From Salvelinus alpinus (lineage: Eukaryota; Chordata; Actinopteri; Salmoniformes; Salmonidae), in contig NC_092093.1 in the NCBI RefSeq assembly GCF_045679555.1, forward strand, positions 66,411,714-66,475,713: a stretch of 64,000 nt of DNA, written 5' to 3'. Below the pieces are notes generated by a model. It had not been told where the DNA came from. It did not search any database and worked only from the letters and a program-made list of their open reading frames with translations. Of this stretch, positions 1-10,300 are shown piece after piece; position 1 is the first letter of the stretch, and every line of letters begins with the position of its first letter. Made by a program: the position numbers and the translations under genes.

Positions 1-75
1 GTATTATGTTTCGTTTATTGATTAAAACACTCACTCCCTGAACTTGCTTCCCGACTCTCAGCACACATCGTTACA
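1..75 (+). mobile_element. 3' end of an LTR (5' copy)
   Basis: These bases match the last 75 bases of the LTR at 1108-1382 almost exactly, including the terminal CATCGTTACA. They are best read as the tail of the 5' LTR of the same element, the rest lying before the window. Orientation follows the 3' LTR. Confidence 0.7.
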
Positions 76-1107
76 GAATGACGCCTCACCTAAGGGAAGC
101 ATCAGGGAGTGGTTTGTTTTGTTTTTGTTTTGGAGGTGATGTTGGGTCCGGGTATCAGAACCGGAGTTACCTGGGAGGCCTCTGCCTCGGTTTGTCGGAT
201 TCCCATGCCTTCGACGTGTTTCCATACCTCAGCGGGATTGACAGGCTGCCATGCCTCAGCTGGGTCGACAGGCTGCCATGCCTCAGCTGGGTCGACAGGC
301 TGCCATGCCTCAGCTGGGTCGACAGGCTGCCATGCCTCAGCTGGGTCGACAGGCTGCCATGCCTCAGCTGGGTCGACAGGCTGCCATGCCTCAGCTGGGT
401 CGACAGGCTGCCATGCCTCAGCTGGGTCGACAGGCTGACATGCCTCAGCTGGGTCGACAGGCTGCCATGCCTCAGCTGGGTCGACAGGCTGCCATGCCTC
501 AGCTGGGTCGACAGGCTGCCATGCCTCAGCTGGGTCGACAGGCTGCCATGCCTCAGCTGGGTCGACAGGCTGCCATGCCTCAGCTGGGTCGACAGGCTGC
601 CATGCCTCAGCGGGTTCGACAGGCTGCCATGCCTCAGCGGGTTCGACAGGCTGCCATGCCTCAGCGGGTTCGACAGGCTGCCATGCCTCAGCTGGGTTCG
701 ACAGGCTGCCATGCCTCAGCTGGGTTCGACAGGCTGCCATGCCTCAGCGGGTTCGACAGGCTGCCATGCCTCAGCGGGTTCGACAGGCTGCCATGCCTCA
801 GCTGGGTCGACAGGCTGCCATGCATCAGCTGGGTTGACAGGCTGCCATGCCTCAGCGGGTTCGACAGGCTGCCATGCCTCAGCGGGTTCGACAGGCTGCC
901 ATGCCTCAGCTGGGTTCGACAGGCTGCCATGCCTCGACAGAGGCAACCGAGGAGGTCTCAGCCGGCTCATCAGGCTCTCACGCCTCAGCTGGATCGACAG
1001 GTTCCCGCGCCTTAGCAGAGGTGACCGGTCCGCTCCTGATCCCCGGGATCGTCATCACCGCAGATGTCCTGCGGCGGGAGCCGCGCGTCGCGTCGGGGAG
1101 GGGGTAC
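76..1107 (+). mobile_element. Internal region of a deleted LTR retroelement
   Basis: The segment between the two LTR copies is only about 1 kb, far too short for gag-pol. Most of it is a 27-bp minisatellite. A purine-rich tract (GGGGAGGGGG) lies just before the 3' LTR, where a polypurine tract is expected. I see no reverse transcriptase, protease or integrase motifs. It is a non-autonomous or internally deleted derivative. The open frames across the repeat are by-products of the 27-base period. Confidence 0.55.
232..935 (+). repeat. 27-bp minisatellite, about 26 copies
   Basis: The unit is CTGCCATGCCTCAGC followed by TGGGTCGACAGG. Early units carry CTGGGTCG, several later units carry CGGGTTCG, and a few have an extra T. 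Because 27 is a multiple of three, several frames on both strands stay open and give 9-residue peptide repeats. These show no sign of being real proteins. Confidence 0.95.
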
Positions 1108-1382
1108 TGTCACGTGTGCTCCCTCTCCGGCCTCTAGGTCACCAGGCTGCTCGTTACCATCGTTAAGCAAATCAGAGCATTATGACACTCACCTGGACTC
1201 CATCACCTCCTTGATTACCTTCCCTATATATGTCACTCCCTTTGGTTCCTTCCCCAGGCGTCATCGTTTCTGTTTCCTGTCTGTGCGTCGTTCGTGTTTC
1301 TTGTTTTGTATTATGTTTCGTTTGTTGATTAATACACTCACTCCCTGAACTTGCTTCCCGACTCTCAGCGCACATCGTTACA
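1108..1382 (+). mobile_element. LTR (3' copy) of a retroelement
   Basis: The element starts TGTCACGTGTGC and ends CATCGTTACA, the usual TG...CA termini. It is preceded by a purine tract, and its last 75 bases recur at the start of the window. A TATATA-like stretch lies near 1224. The following bases (AACGTTACTACATG) belong to a Tc1-like transposon end, so the LTR element appears to have inserted there. Confidence 0.7.
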
Positions 1383-1383
1383 A

Positions 1384-2016
1384 ACGTTACTACATGATTC
1401 CATATGTGTTACGTCATAGTTTTGATGTCTTCACTATTATTCTACAATTGTAACGGGCTTCCTCCTCCTCTTCATACGAAGAGGAGGAGTAGTGATTCGA
1501 CCAAACTGCAGCGGGTTGTGAATACATAATGATTTAATAAACAAAACTGAAGAACACGACGAACACTTGAATAATTACAAAACAAATAAACGAATGTAGA
1601 CAGACCTGGACCCGAACTTACATACAACGTGAAGAACGCAAGAACCAGGAAACAGACTACATAAAACGAACAAACAAACAAAAACCGGAACAGTCCCGTG
1701 TGGCGTAACATACAGACACTGACACAGGAGACAATCACCCACAAACAAACAGTGAGAACAACCTACCTTAATATGACTCTCAATCAGAGGAAACGTCAAA
1801 CACCTGCCTCTAATTGAGAGCCATACCAGGCAACCCAAAACCAACATAGAAACAGAAAACATAGACTGCCCACCCAAAACTCACGCCCTGACCATCAAAC
1901 ACATACAAAACAACAGAAAACAGGTCAGGAACGTGACAACAATGTAGAAAATAGTCAAAGTAAAGAGACCGCTGAATGAGTAGGTGTGTCCAAACCGTTG
2001 ACTGGTTCTGTATGTA
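1384..2016. mobile_element. Tc1-like transposon end, split by a solo LTR
   Basis: Bases 1384-1448 (TTACTACATGATTCCATATG onward) and 1939-2016 (ending ACTGGTTCTGTATG) together make one terminal repeat of the Tc1 family also seen at 44757, 49250 and 52171. The two halves are separated by a 490-bp LTR with a duplicated ACAAT target. No transposase remains here. Confidence 0.75.
1449..1938 (-). mobile_element. Solo LTR with ACAAT target duplication
   Basis: On the minus strand the element runs TGTCACGTTCC...CCCGTTACA. ACAAT lies on both sides (1444-1448 and 1939-1943), the 5-bp duplication typical of LTR retrotransposons. The minus strand has an ATTAAA-type poly(A) signal near 1530. Its TGTCACG start and CTCTGATTGAGAG block are shared with the solo LTRs at 16351 and 52421, so the three are related. 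A short inverted repeat (CTCCTCCTCTTC / GAAGAGGAGGAG) lies at 1460-1490. Confidence 0.8.
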
Positions 2017-2252
2017 TCTGAGAGATTATTATTTCCTATCCTAATTCAAAATCAAATTTGAGGCTCAAGATTCCAGATAGACTGCAAGGGGAGCTTTGCC
2101 TCGTATGCATGGGATATAACAGATGTTTCGACCCCCGTGGGCCACTGCTAAAGTGAGTGTTTTTTCACTCCTATGTCTCATGTGCCCAAGGCCTGATCTC
2201 TTTTGGCACTCTAGAGAATGATCAGACAAGGTCAAGAGAGTATAGATTAACC

Positions 2253-2276
2253 TACGGTATCCATATTATGACAGCT
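2253..2276. repeat. Degenerate half of the GGTGTCCATATTAGGACAG palindrome
   Basis: GGTATCCATATTATGACAGC differs at two positions from the arm of the palindromic element clustered at 12.7-32.3 kb. No partner arm is visible nearby, so this may be a chance match or an eroded copy. Confidence 0.35.
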
Positions 2277-2339
2277 TGTTAAGGCTGATTACACCATACA
2301 TCCCATATACACTCCTCTACGTGTTTATTTGGACGGTGA

Positions 2340-3192
2340 AGCAAAAACTTTAAATGTGGCTCTATACCCCAGTAATTGTATTTTGGATTAAATGTTTCGT
2401 ATGAGACAACAGTACAGAATGTCACCTTTTATTTGAAGGTATTTCATACATACTATATTTTTTACCGTTTAGAAATGAAAACACTATATACAGTATCTAG
2501 TCTCCCCCCATTTGAATGTGTCATAAGTATTTGGACAAAGTCTATTAAAGTCTATTAAAGTAGTCAAAAGTTTAGTATGCACAAAGATCATACCCCCAGG
2601 TTAGCATTTATTTGGGGGGTATGACATTTATTGACGATTCATTCATGATTATCCGTAATCATGGTAGCTTCCACATTAATGTAGAAGTATTCAGAAAAAT
2701 ATTGTATTCTTGTTTTCAATAAGTGACTCCAAAATGACACAATACATGATTTACCATTAATTTCTACTGTGCACAATATAATCAGAAACGCAACCAAAAC
2801 AAACTGTAAATGCATCCAACAGTAGTCATTGCCTGCTAGAAGTATGGGACCAAATACTAAACTTTTGACTACTTTAAAACACTATAAGTTAATTTGTCAA
2901 AATACTAATGACACCTTCAAATGGGGGGACTAGATACAAGTGTTTTCATTTCTAAACGGTAAAACAGATATTGTATGTATGAAAATCTCCTCAAACAAAA
3001 GATGACATTCTGTACTGTCGCCTCATATAAAACGTTTGTCACTGGTAAAATTCCATAGAAATGCTGGCAGAAGAAAATTATAATTCAATTTACACACAAA
3101 CTATTGGCCATCATACACACAACTTGTGTAAAAAAATGTTAAACAAATATAGTAGATATTTTCCTTCAACATCCTGAGAGCTCACACACTTA
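2340..3192 (+). mobile_element. Non-autonomous element with about 200-bp inverted arms
   Basis: Bases of about 2360-2579 reappear inverted at 2855-3050: AATACTAAACTTTTGACTAC, then a GGGGGGACTAGATAC block, TTTCTAAACGGTAAAA, and GACATTCTGTACTGT, with gaps. About 275 bp of AT-rich DNA separates the arms. Bases 2928-3192 are nearly identical to 5992-6254, and a minus-oriented fragment lies at about 23515-23612. No ORF is convincing. It behaves like a dispersed non-autonomous DNA element. Confidence 0.65.
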
Positions 3193-5314
3193 GAAGCCAG
3201 TAGGCATCTGAGTTCACTTAAACTGCTCTCAAACTGAGGCCAAATGGATTACCCACAAGGAAAACACATTTATTCCTATTGTCATTTTTCAATCACGAAT
3301 CTTCGGTTGCTGTGCCAAGCGCACAATGGTTCAATGCACCATTGCGTACCTGGGTAACCATCTTCTTGACTTTTGGATTAGTCTCAGGGTTTTGTGCCAT
3401 GATATTAAATCCTATTTTCCTTGGTGAATGAATGTACTATATTTGTGGTAAACAGTTGAATGAAAATACAAGATTAAGGGAATAAATGACAATATTTTGC
3501 AAGTAATTCAGATAACCTTGTCTCTCTGATATCTATAGACTTCTAAAGACACAAACAAGTTTTCCTAGAAATCAAAAACCACTTTAGTTTGTTGTGGTGA
3601 TAACATCTTACTCGGGGTTGGGGTGTAGGAGGAAAATAAATATTTGTAGCTATAAGAAACTGTCCTTTATAGATATGAAAACACTCTTAAAACGACCCAA
3701 ATTAAAAATGAAATAACTGACAGCTATCAATGTTTCTTCAAGCCTGCTGCAGCCATGTCAATCAGACAAGCTAATTTAGCTTTACCCTCAAGAGTACGAG
3801 TACAGGAGTGGGAGGACAACTTTTTTTCTTCCAAATCTCTTTTCTCTGTATAATTAATTTGAACTATTTTAATTGAGAATGCAAATTCACATCTGGCTTT
3901 ATTTCTCTCAGGCCAAAGTCTTGGGAGAATAAAAACAATTACAAGGCCTTTGTCAGTAAATAGCCTTTGTTTCTTCTTTCAATTTGAACATATTCCCCAG
4001 TGTTTCCCATCGGCTGGGATTTGGCTGGGCCAGTGTGGTAACTAGACAGATGAGAGAACAGCCAAGTGCTTGAGGCGTACACTTCCAATAAGATTTAGAG
4101 CCCACACATTTAGGACACTCTATCTCCCAGCAATAAAACACTTCATATCAACTGACATTTATAAATTGGCCAAGCACTGTTGTGTGGTTGTTTTACAATA
4201 AAGTTGTTGATAAATTCATTTTATAATCTTCTCAAGGCGAAACGTGAATCACACATTTTATATAAAGATAATGTCAAATCAATTCAAATTAAGAGTCGAT
4301 ACGTAAAGGTCCATAAAGGTTTAAATAAATCTTCTCGTTTTCTTCATGGTGGGCTCAATTAGTCCTCTCGGTCTCTGTCCCTGGGCTCAGCTGTGGCAGC
4401 ATATGGACAGATAGAGGAGTGTTTGAAGGAAAATAGGGGAGAAAACATGCACTAATGGCCTTGCATGTAGCAATGTTGACGCACACTAGTGCACAAACTT
4501 GCAATATCATTGTACTTATGCTACTATTATTATTATTATTATGCTACTAATGATGTGATAACATTGATAGCAATCTTGACAACACACAAGTGTTATCTCT
4601 GTTGTCAGACAGAACATAGTATTGAAATAAATGAAGATCACACTATTTCAGTCGATTATTTTCAACACAATAATGTTTTACTAGTCTATGAATCCAGGTA
4701 GAAAGGCAGAAAGCTCATTGTATCAATTCAGTGCACATTCGGCATAGGGTCATGTTCACACAAATAACCACAACATAATATTACAATTGAAGTATCTATT
4801 TTTCAGTATCAAAGACAAAAGACAAAACTCATGTATGTTCATTTCATTGACCGAAGCAATAGACAATGTATCAAACATACATTGAATGGAGATGAATCGC
4901 TACAGGTGTCACCCGTCTTGCTTTGGTGAGTAAGGTTTAAGGACCGTTTTATTTCCAATTTTTCATCTGTGTATATGTCCCCAGAAAAAGGACACATGTC
5001 CTCTCTCTGTTTCCCTGGGCTCCTGAAGATGCATTGGAATTTAATCAGACTTGTCTTTGAGGACATAAACTATGTACTGGAACAGTTAAGCGTGATTGAT
5101 TAATGCTTTGGCTACGCCCATCCCTGCTTAACCATAATGCAGAAGGGAGAATGCATAGAATGACAAAGAGCAGGGGTATTGAACTCTTACCCTGTGAGGT
5201 CCGGAGCCTGCTGGTTTTCTATTCTACCTGACAATTAATTGCACCCACCTGACGTCCCAGGTCTAAATCTGTCCCTGATTAGGGGGGAACAATGAAAAAA
5301 CCCAGTGGAACTGG
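3193..5314. other. AT-rich intergenic DNA, no gene seen
   Basis: I see no splice-bounded exon with recognisable protein similarity here. A short hairpin (CAATGGT...ACCATTG) lies near 3327 and a (TTA)n run at 4525-4545. The small ORFs in this stretch lack codon structure or family resemblance. Confidence 0.5.
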
Positions 5315-5329
5315 CTTCGAGGTCCAGAG

Positions 5330-5492
5330 TTGTGTTTGAGGGACACAGAGGACCTCTATGGGAGAGTGGAACAACTGAACGCTCAGCATCGTTCACTACT
5401 CCCCCTTCTGGAAAAGCACACTTCTACTTCACCCTTTATTTTCCAGCGGAACAAGGTCATGGAGATGCTGCTCTCTGCTGGTGAGCACTATG
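5330..5492 (+). other. Possible isolated coding exon or exon relic
   Basis: An open stretch reads EDLYGRVEQLNAQHRSLLP and then LLEKHTSTSPF...VMEMLLSAG. It is hydrophilic, leucine-heptad-like and ends at a good donor (GCTG|GTGAGC). An alternative acceptor, TTTATTTTCCAG, lies inside it. The composition looks like coiled-coil protein rather than random DNA. I cannot name the family, and no partner exon is visible in the window. It may be a stranded exon copy. Confidence 0.3.
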
Positions 5493-5558
5493 AGGTGCAT
5501 CAGACATGTATGATCCTCAGCCTTTTATGTCAGACTTTGATAGAACTTGGGCAGCTGA

Positions 5559-5687
5559 CATTCCACTTCATTTACCAGGGTTAGGGTCAACATTCCATTT
5601 CATTTACCAGGGTTAGGGTCAACATTCCACTTCATTTACCAGGGTTAGGGTCAACATTCCACTTCATTTACCAGGGTTGGGGTCAAT
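5559..5687. repeat. 32-bp tandem repeat, four copies
   Basis: Four head-to-tail copies of CATTCCACTTCATTTACC plus AGGGTTAGGGTCAA, with one or two substitutions each. Confidence 0.9.
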
Positions 5688-5871
5688 TTAAAATGTATTT
5701 GAAATTCCAAATCAGTTCTTTAATTCTCTCATGAAGTAGAGAATATCTGTTGAATTCCATTTGAATTTCAACAATCTCCAATTTATGGAATTGGAATTAG
5801 ACAGTTTGGACTGTTTGAATTGCAATTACAGTATATATACATTATTCTTTGTTTCAACATTTGTACATTTC

Positions 5872-6965
5872 CCAGTTAATAGAATTAACTGGAAAATGGC
5901 TTTCTCCTCTAGAGCAACATTTTTATGGAATGGTCTGCCTACCCATGTGAGAGACGCAGACTCTGTCTCGACCTTTAAGTCTTTACTGAATGGGGGGACT
6001 AGATACAAGTGTTTTCATTTCTAAACGGTAAAACAGATATTGTATGTATGAAAATCTCCTCAAACAAAAGATGACATTCTGTACTCTCGCCTCATATAAA
6101 ACGTTTGTCACTGGTAAAATTCCATAGAAATGCTGGCAGGAGAAAATTATGATTCAATTTACACACAAACTATTGGCCATCATACACCAACTTGTGTAAA
6201 AAATCTTAAACAAATATAGTAGATATTTTCCTTCAACATCCTGAGAGCTCACACACCACACAGTAGGTCTTCAGTAGGTCTTATGATTGAGTGTAGTCTG
6301 GCCCAGGGGTGCGAAGGTGAACGGCAAGGCACTGGAGCGACGAACCACCCTTGCTGTCTCTGCCTGGCCGGCTCCCCTCTCTCCACTTGGATTCTCTGCC
6401 TCTGACCCTATTACAGGGGCTGAGTCACTGGCTTACTAGTGCTTTTCCATGCCGTCCCTAGGAGGGGTGCGTCACTTGAGAGGGTTGAGTCACTAATGTG
6501 ATCTTCCTGTAAGGTTTTTCGCCTGGGCTCGTGTGGTGGATGAGATCTTCGTGGGCTATAGTCAGACTTGTCCCACGGAGGTAAGATGGTGGTCTGTTGG
6601 CATCCCTCTAGTGGTGTGGGGGCTGTGCTTTGAAAAAGTGAGTGGGGTTATATCCTGTCTGGTTGGCCCTGTCCGGGGTCATCGTCGGACGGGGCCACAG
6701 TGTCCCCCGACCTCCCCCTGTCTCATCCTCAAGTATCTATGTTGCAATAGTCTGTGTGCCAGGGGACTAGGGTCAGTCTGTTATATCTGGTATAATTATC
6801 CTGTCTTATCTGGTGTCCTGTGTGAATTGGACTATGCTCCCTCTAGACTGGCAACACCTCATGCATGTTTCCTCTCTAGGTTTCTTCCTTGGTTCCTGCC
6901 TTTCTAGGGAGTTTTTCCCAGACACGTTTGGGGTTTTAGGCTGGTTTTCTGTAAAATTATTCTGT
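5872..6965 (+). mobile_element. LINE 3' end (broken, with insertion)
   Basis: Bases 5895-5990 read WKMAFSSRATFLWNGLP followed by HVRDADSVSTFKSLL, the FSxRAxxxWNxLPxxxRxxxSxxxFK signature at the C terminus of fish non-LTR reverse transcriptases. The frame then hits the 263-bp insert at 5992-6254. Beyond it the sequence resumes as what looks like the LINE 3' UTR (GTGTAGTCTGGCCCAGGGG to GTTTCTTCCTTGGTTCC). The 3' tail is itself interrupted by the SINE at 6966. The 5' part of the LINE is missing. Confidence 0.65.
5992..6254 (+). mobile_element. Second copy of the 2928-3192 repeat, inserted in a LINE
   Basis: It is near-identical to 2928-3192 over about 260 bp (starts GGGGGGACTAGATAC, ends CCTGAGAGCTCACACAC). 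It interrupts the LINE immediately after the FKSLL codons. The very high identity suggests recent mobility of this half-element. Confidence 0.75.
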
Positions 6966-7412
6966 TGATGTTAAAAGGGCTTACCCACTGCTGGCTTGCT
7001 TCGGAAGCTAAGCAGGGTTGGTCCTGGTTGGTCCCTGGATGGGAGACCAGATGCTGCTGGAAGTGGTGTTGGAGGGCCAGTAGGAGGCACCCTTTCCTCT
7101 GGTCTAAAAAAATATCCCAATTCCCCAGGGCAGTGATTGGGGACATTGCCCTGTGTAGGGTGCCGTCTTTCGGATGGGATGTTAAACAGGTGTCCTGACT
7201 CTGTGGTCACTAAAAGATCCCATGGCACTTATCGTAAGAGTAGGGGTGTTAACCCCAGTGTACTGGCTAAATTCCCAATCTGGCCATCATACCATCATGG
7301 CCACCTAATCACCCCCCCTCCTCTCCACTGACTGTAACTATTCCCCAGGTTGTTGATGTAAATGAGAATGTGTTCTCAGTCAACTTACCTGGTAAAATAA
7401 GGGTTAAAAAAA
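6966..7412 (+). mobile_element. 5S rRNA-derived SINE
   Basis: The head carries the 5S internal-promoter blocks: GCTTCGGAAGCTAAGCAGGG (box A region) and CCTGGATGGGAGACCAGATG (intermediate element/box C). A non-5S body follows (TTTCGGATGGGATGTTAAAC, CCCATGGCACTTATCG) and then an A-rich tail (AAAATAAGGGTTAAAAAAA). It sits inside the A/T-rich tail of the LINE that ends here, whose tail resumes as ACATTTGATTTAATG. It is a pol III-type SINE and not a functional 5S gene. Confidence 0.75.
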
Positions 7413-7859
7413 TATATACATTTGATTTAATGATCAGCCTGAAAGCCCGAAGGAATTGAATTTGTGGAATTGTTGCAGACTATATTGAATTAGGAACTGA
7501 TTTCTTGGAATTTACTCAAGATTGGTTTGAGAGGAATTGAAAGACTGACCTGGAATTTGAATTGAATTAAATGGAATTTACAGGGAGATGGAATTAAATT
7601 TGGGATGAATTAATGGAATTAACACCAGCCCTGCATGATTCATTACATTACATGACAATTCCATAAGGAGTTGGCAAGAGAGCAGAAACAGACTGCCACC
7701 CAGGCCAATTCTGGTGTGTCTTTGGCATACAAATTTGTGTAGGCCTCTTTCTGCAAAATAAACTGTATCCCAGAGTTAGATTTTTAGACGACAGGCGGGT
7801 TTTCTTCAAACTTTTAGAGGATGTTAGGATGTTATACCTGAGCCTTGGATATAGTTGTA
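7413..7859. other. AT-rich spacer, no gene seen
   Basis: GGAATTGAATT-like words recur between 7450 and 7620, giving a weakly repetitive AT-rich stretch. No coding or RNA feature is supported. Confidence 0.4.
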
Positions 7860-8010
7860 TTTTTGGAACAATTACACAAATTTTAATGCCAAAGAAACAC
7901 GAGACTGGATTTCCAAGAGGTGGTGAGTGTTCCTGAATGGTCCAGTCTCAGTCCTGACTTAAATCTGCTTGAAAAACAAAGACATGGTTTGAATATTGCT
8001 GTCCATCAAT
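7860..8010 (+). mobile_element. Tc1-like transposase relic
   Basis: The sequence reads PEWSSLSPDLNLLEK, a decayed form of the EWPxxSPDLNxIE block that holds the last catalytic residue of Tc1-like transposases. It is followed by TATTGCTGTCCATCAATG. The remainder is lost. Confidence 0.55.
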
Positions 8011-9004
8011 GATTCCCAACAAAATTTTATTGGGGATGCAAATTTCGGTCAATTTTATTGCCGACTAACTATCCTCCAATAACTGTCTACCAAACAATTA
8101 AATTAGTTCCAAACAGTAAATGACATGACCAACAGAAAATACTATGCATGCGTAGGCCTACCAGGAACGGAGCTTTGAAAACATGCAATAATAATTGATG
8201 TAAAACATCATTTTCAAACATTTGCCAAAATGCTATTTGCGAGAAAACACTATTTTAAAATGGTACACCTGATGTGGGAGGTTTCATGTGACAGAGATTA
8301 ACATCTCCTTAGAAACGTAGAAAGAGGGGATATCATAATATGCGACAAATAGGATGGGTTATGACTATTGTGCCTTTGACTTCTGGACAAAGAAAGAAAG
8401 CTGATATGAAAAACAATAGAACACGAGAAAAACGCTGGCTTAATGAATTATGAGAAAATCTTCATAAAATATCAGTTTCTGTCAGATTATTGGCTAGGCT
8501 ACATTGAAGAAAGGTAAGACATGCCTCATAATATTAAGTAAAACGTCCAGGTTTCAAACAATTAAGTATATGTTTTCAACATGCCAACTGCCTCCAGGTT
8601 TTTGCCTCTACTGAATGGTTTGCAGTTTTATTGTCCACTTTTGAAGTTATTTAGGTTAGATGGCCTAAGATTATTTGAAGTGAAACATATTCATTTTCTT
8701 CTCTGCTAAGTTTGTTTAAGATAATCTTTGTCCCAAACTATCAAATGTAGGCCATTATCTAGCTCTGTCATAGTTTAGGAGCATGTGACTGGCAACTGTT
8801 TGCTGAGGTAGTAGACACAGCCCAGTAAACTAAATGTAATTTAGCACAGTAGCCTAGTAGATGTGGAACTCAAAAACCTTTCACCTTTCACCCGTACCGT
8901 GACGTTCATGGCCGTGACGTTGGGCTGCATTAGAACACGCGTGCCAGAGAGATCCTTTTCACACTGTGAATTGTATAGTCGAGTTTGAATCAATAGACTG
9001 CACT
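8011..9004. other. Unassigned DNA upstream of a FABP relic
   Basis: No exon, SINE or transposon could be supported. It may include the old 5' flank of the FABP-like sequence that starts at 9065. A tiny L2-tail-like string (ATTTACATTTGAGTAAATTAG) follows at about 9018-9044. Confidence 0.35.
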
Positions 9005-9064
9005 GTTGGCGAAATTTACATTTACATTTGAGTAAATTAGCAGATATTAAAGATAACTTGAAAG

Positions 9065-9519
9065 ATGGTTGACAAGTTTGTGGGGACCTGGAAATTGATT
9101 TCCAGCGAGAACTTTGACTTTCATTAAGTGAAAGTTCTGGTATGATATATTTTTCTCCAATTTAATAAATGATGGCTGAAATGTAATGATAGGATTTTTT
9201 TTGAGGAATATATTTCTGATACAATCGTAAGATCTCAGTAGGATAATAATTTACATGTATAGTTATTACACATGGACAATACCTTTGGTTGCACCACACG
9301 ATACTGTCAAAGGATCCCTCTTGACAGTTTGTTCTCCGCTGTGCAGGTGTTGACTTCACGACCCGACAGGTGGGAAACCACATCAAGCCCAGTCTGAGCA
9401 TCAACATGGACGACCAAGGAATGATCTTTGTAAAATCCCAGAGCACTTTCAAAACGATTGAGATGAAATTCAAACTTAATGACACTTTCGAGGAAACAAC
9501 CGCTGACGACACTGTGTAG
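9065..9519 (+). pseudogene. Fatty-acid-binding protein pseudogene, exons 1-2 (fabp11-like)
   Basis: Exon 1 (9065-9140) opens MVDKFVGTWKLISSENFD, the canonical N terminus of intracellular lipid-binding proteins. An in-frame TAA follows, the exon is one codon too long, and the GT donor after CTGG is lost. Exon 2 (acceptor at 9345-9346) reads GVDFTTRQVGN, SQSTFKTIEMKFKLN and FEETTADD, then reaches a stop where the usual DDRK block should be. The exon 2 wording is closest, from memory, to fish fabp11 rather than liver or brain types. Exons 3 and 4 are absent. Because the intron is present, this is a decayed gene copy or genomic fragment and not a retrocopy. The DIRS-like relic on the other strand begins where exon 2 ends. 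Confidence 0.8.
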
Positions 9520-9740
9520 GGGATCAAAGCTGTGTAGGCGGAGATTTTTGGCCCCCTGGTTCTCAGGGGTGCTAGAGACGCTTCCACAAACTTGCTGAAC
9601 AAACCGGTAACAAGTGCTAGCCCGAAGGGAACAGCAAGGTATTTGTAGGCTGTGCTTATATGAAAATAAGCACCCTGTAGGTCGACTAAACTGAACCAGT
9701 CGCCTTGACGAGTTGCGGATCCTTAGGTACAGAATGAAGT
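9520..9740 (-). mobile_element. DIRS-like reverse-transcriptase relic
   Basis: On the minus strand, after allowing frameshifts, I read SRPTGCLF (from a VDLQGAYFH-like block), then KFVEASLAPLRTRG. This matches the pattern FxKCxxAALAPLRxxGIRILxYLDDW of DIRS/Ngaro-type polymerases just before the YLDD catalytic box. The YLDD itself is lost (SAYTALIP). The long open frame continuing past it into antisense FABP sequence is accidental. Confidence 0.55.
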
Positions 9741-10300
9741 GTATGCAATGCCCCCCTGGGAACCAGGACGTACCAGGAGTAGAAGCAAATGGAAGCACAG
9801 CCGAGAGCTGTCCAGTGACACAAGCCTACCAGACGAGCTAAGTAACTTCTATGCTCACTTCGAGGCAAATAACACTGAAACATGCATGAGAGCATCAGCT
9901 GTTCCGGAGGACTGTGTGATAACGCTCTCCGCAGCCGATGTGAGTAAGACCTTTAAACAGGTCAACATTCACAAGGCCGCTGGGCCAGACGGATTACCAG
10001 GACATGTACTCCGAGAGTGTGCTGACCAACTGGCAAGTGTCTTCACTGACATTTTCAACCTGAGTCTGTAATAACAACATGTTTCAAGCAGACCACCATA
10101 GTCCATGTGCCCAAGAACACTAAGGTAACCTGCCTAAATGACTATCGACCCGTAGCACTCATGTCTGTAGCCAGGAAATGCTTTGAAAGGCTGGTCCAAA
10201 CTGGACAAAAAAAGCACTTATGTGAGAATACTATTCATTGACTACAGCTCAGCGTTCAACACCATAGTGCCCTCAAAGCTCATCACTAAGCTCTTAAGGA
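9741..10300 (+). mobile_element. LINE ORF2 fragment (same family as 46.8-49.2 kb)
   Basis: The fragment reads HSRELSSDTSLPDELSNFYA, then VNIHKAAGPDGLPGHVLREC and FTDIFNLSL, then (frame broken, internal deletion) DYRPVAL and [20 protein letters not shown]. These are the linker and RT blocks 1-3 of a fish APE-type non-LTR retrotransposon; the minus-strand copy at 47374-48223 has the same wording. The catalytic FADD block is missing. The LINE tail probably resumes at 10450. Confidence 0.85.

Noticed and set aside
232-935. CRISPR-like regular repeats
   Set aside because: Units are contiguous with no spacers, and the DNA is vertebrate.
78-1166. Long ORFs on both strands (up to 362 codons) with 9-residue repeats
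   Set aside because: They follow from a 27-bp minisatellite with no stop in several frames; no start context, domain or splice signal supports a protein.
6985-7080. Functional 5S rRNA gene
   Set aside because: Only the internal promoter half resembles 5S; the rest is unrelated and A-tailed, so it is a SINE.
9162-9798. 146- and 163-codon minus-strand ORFs as real genes
   Set aside because: They join an RT relic to antisense FABP exon sequence in different frames; openness is accidental.
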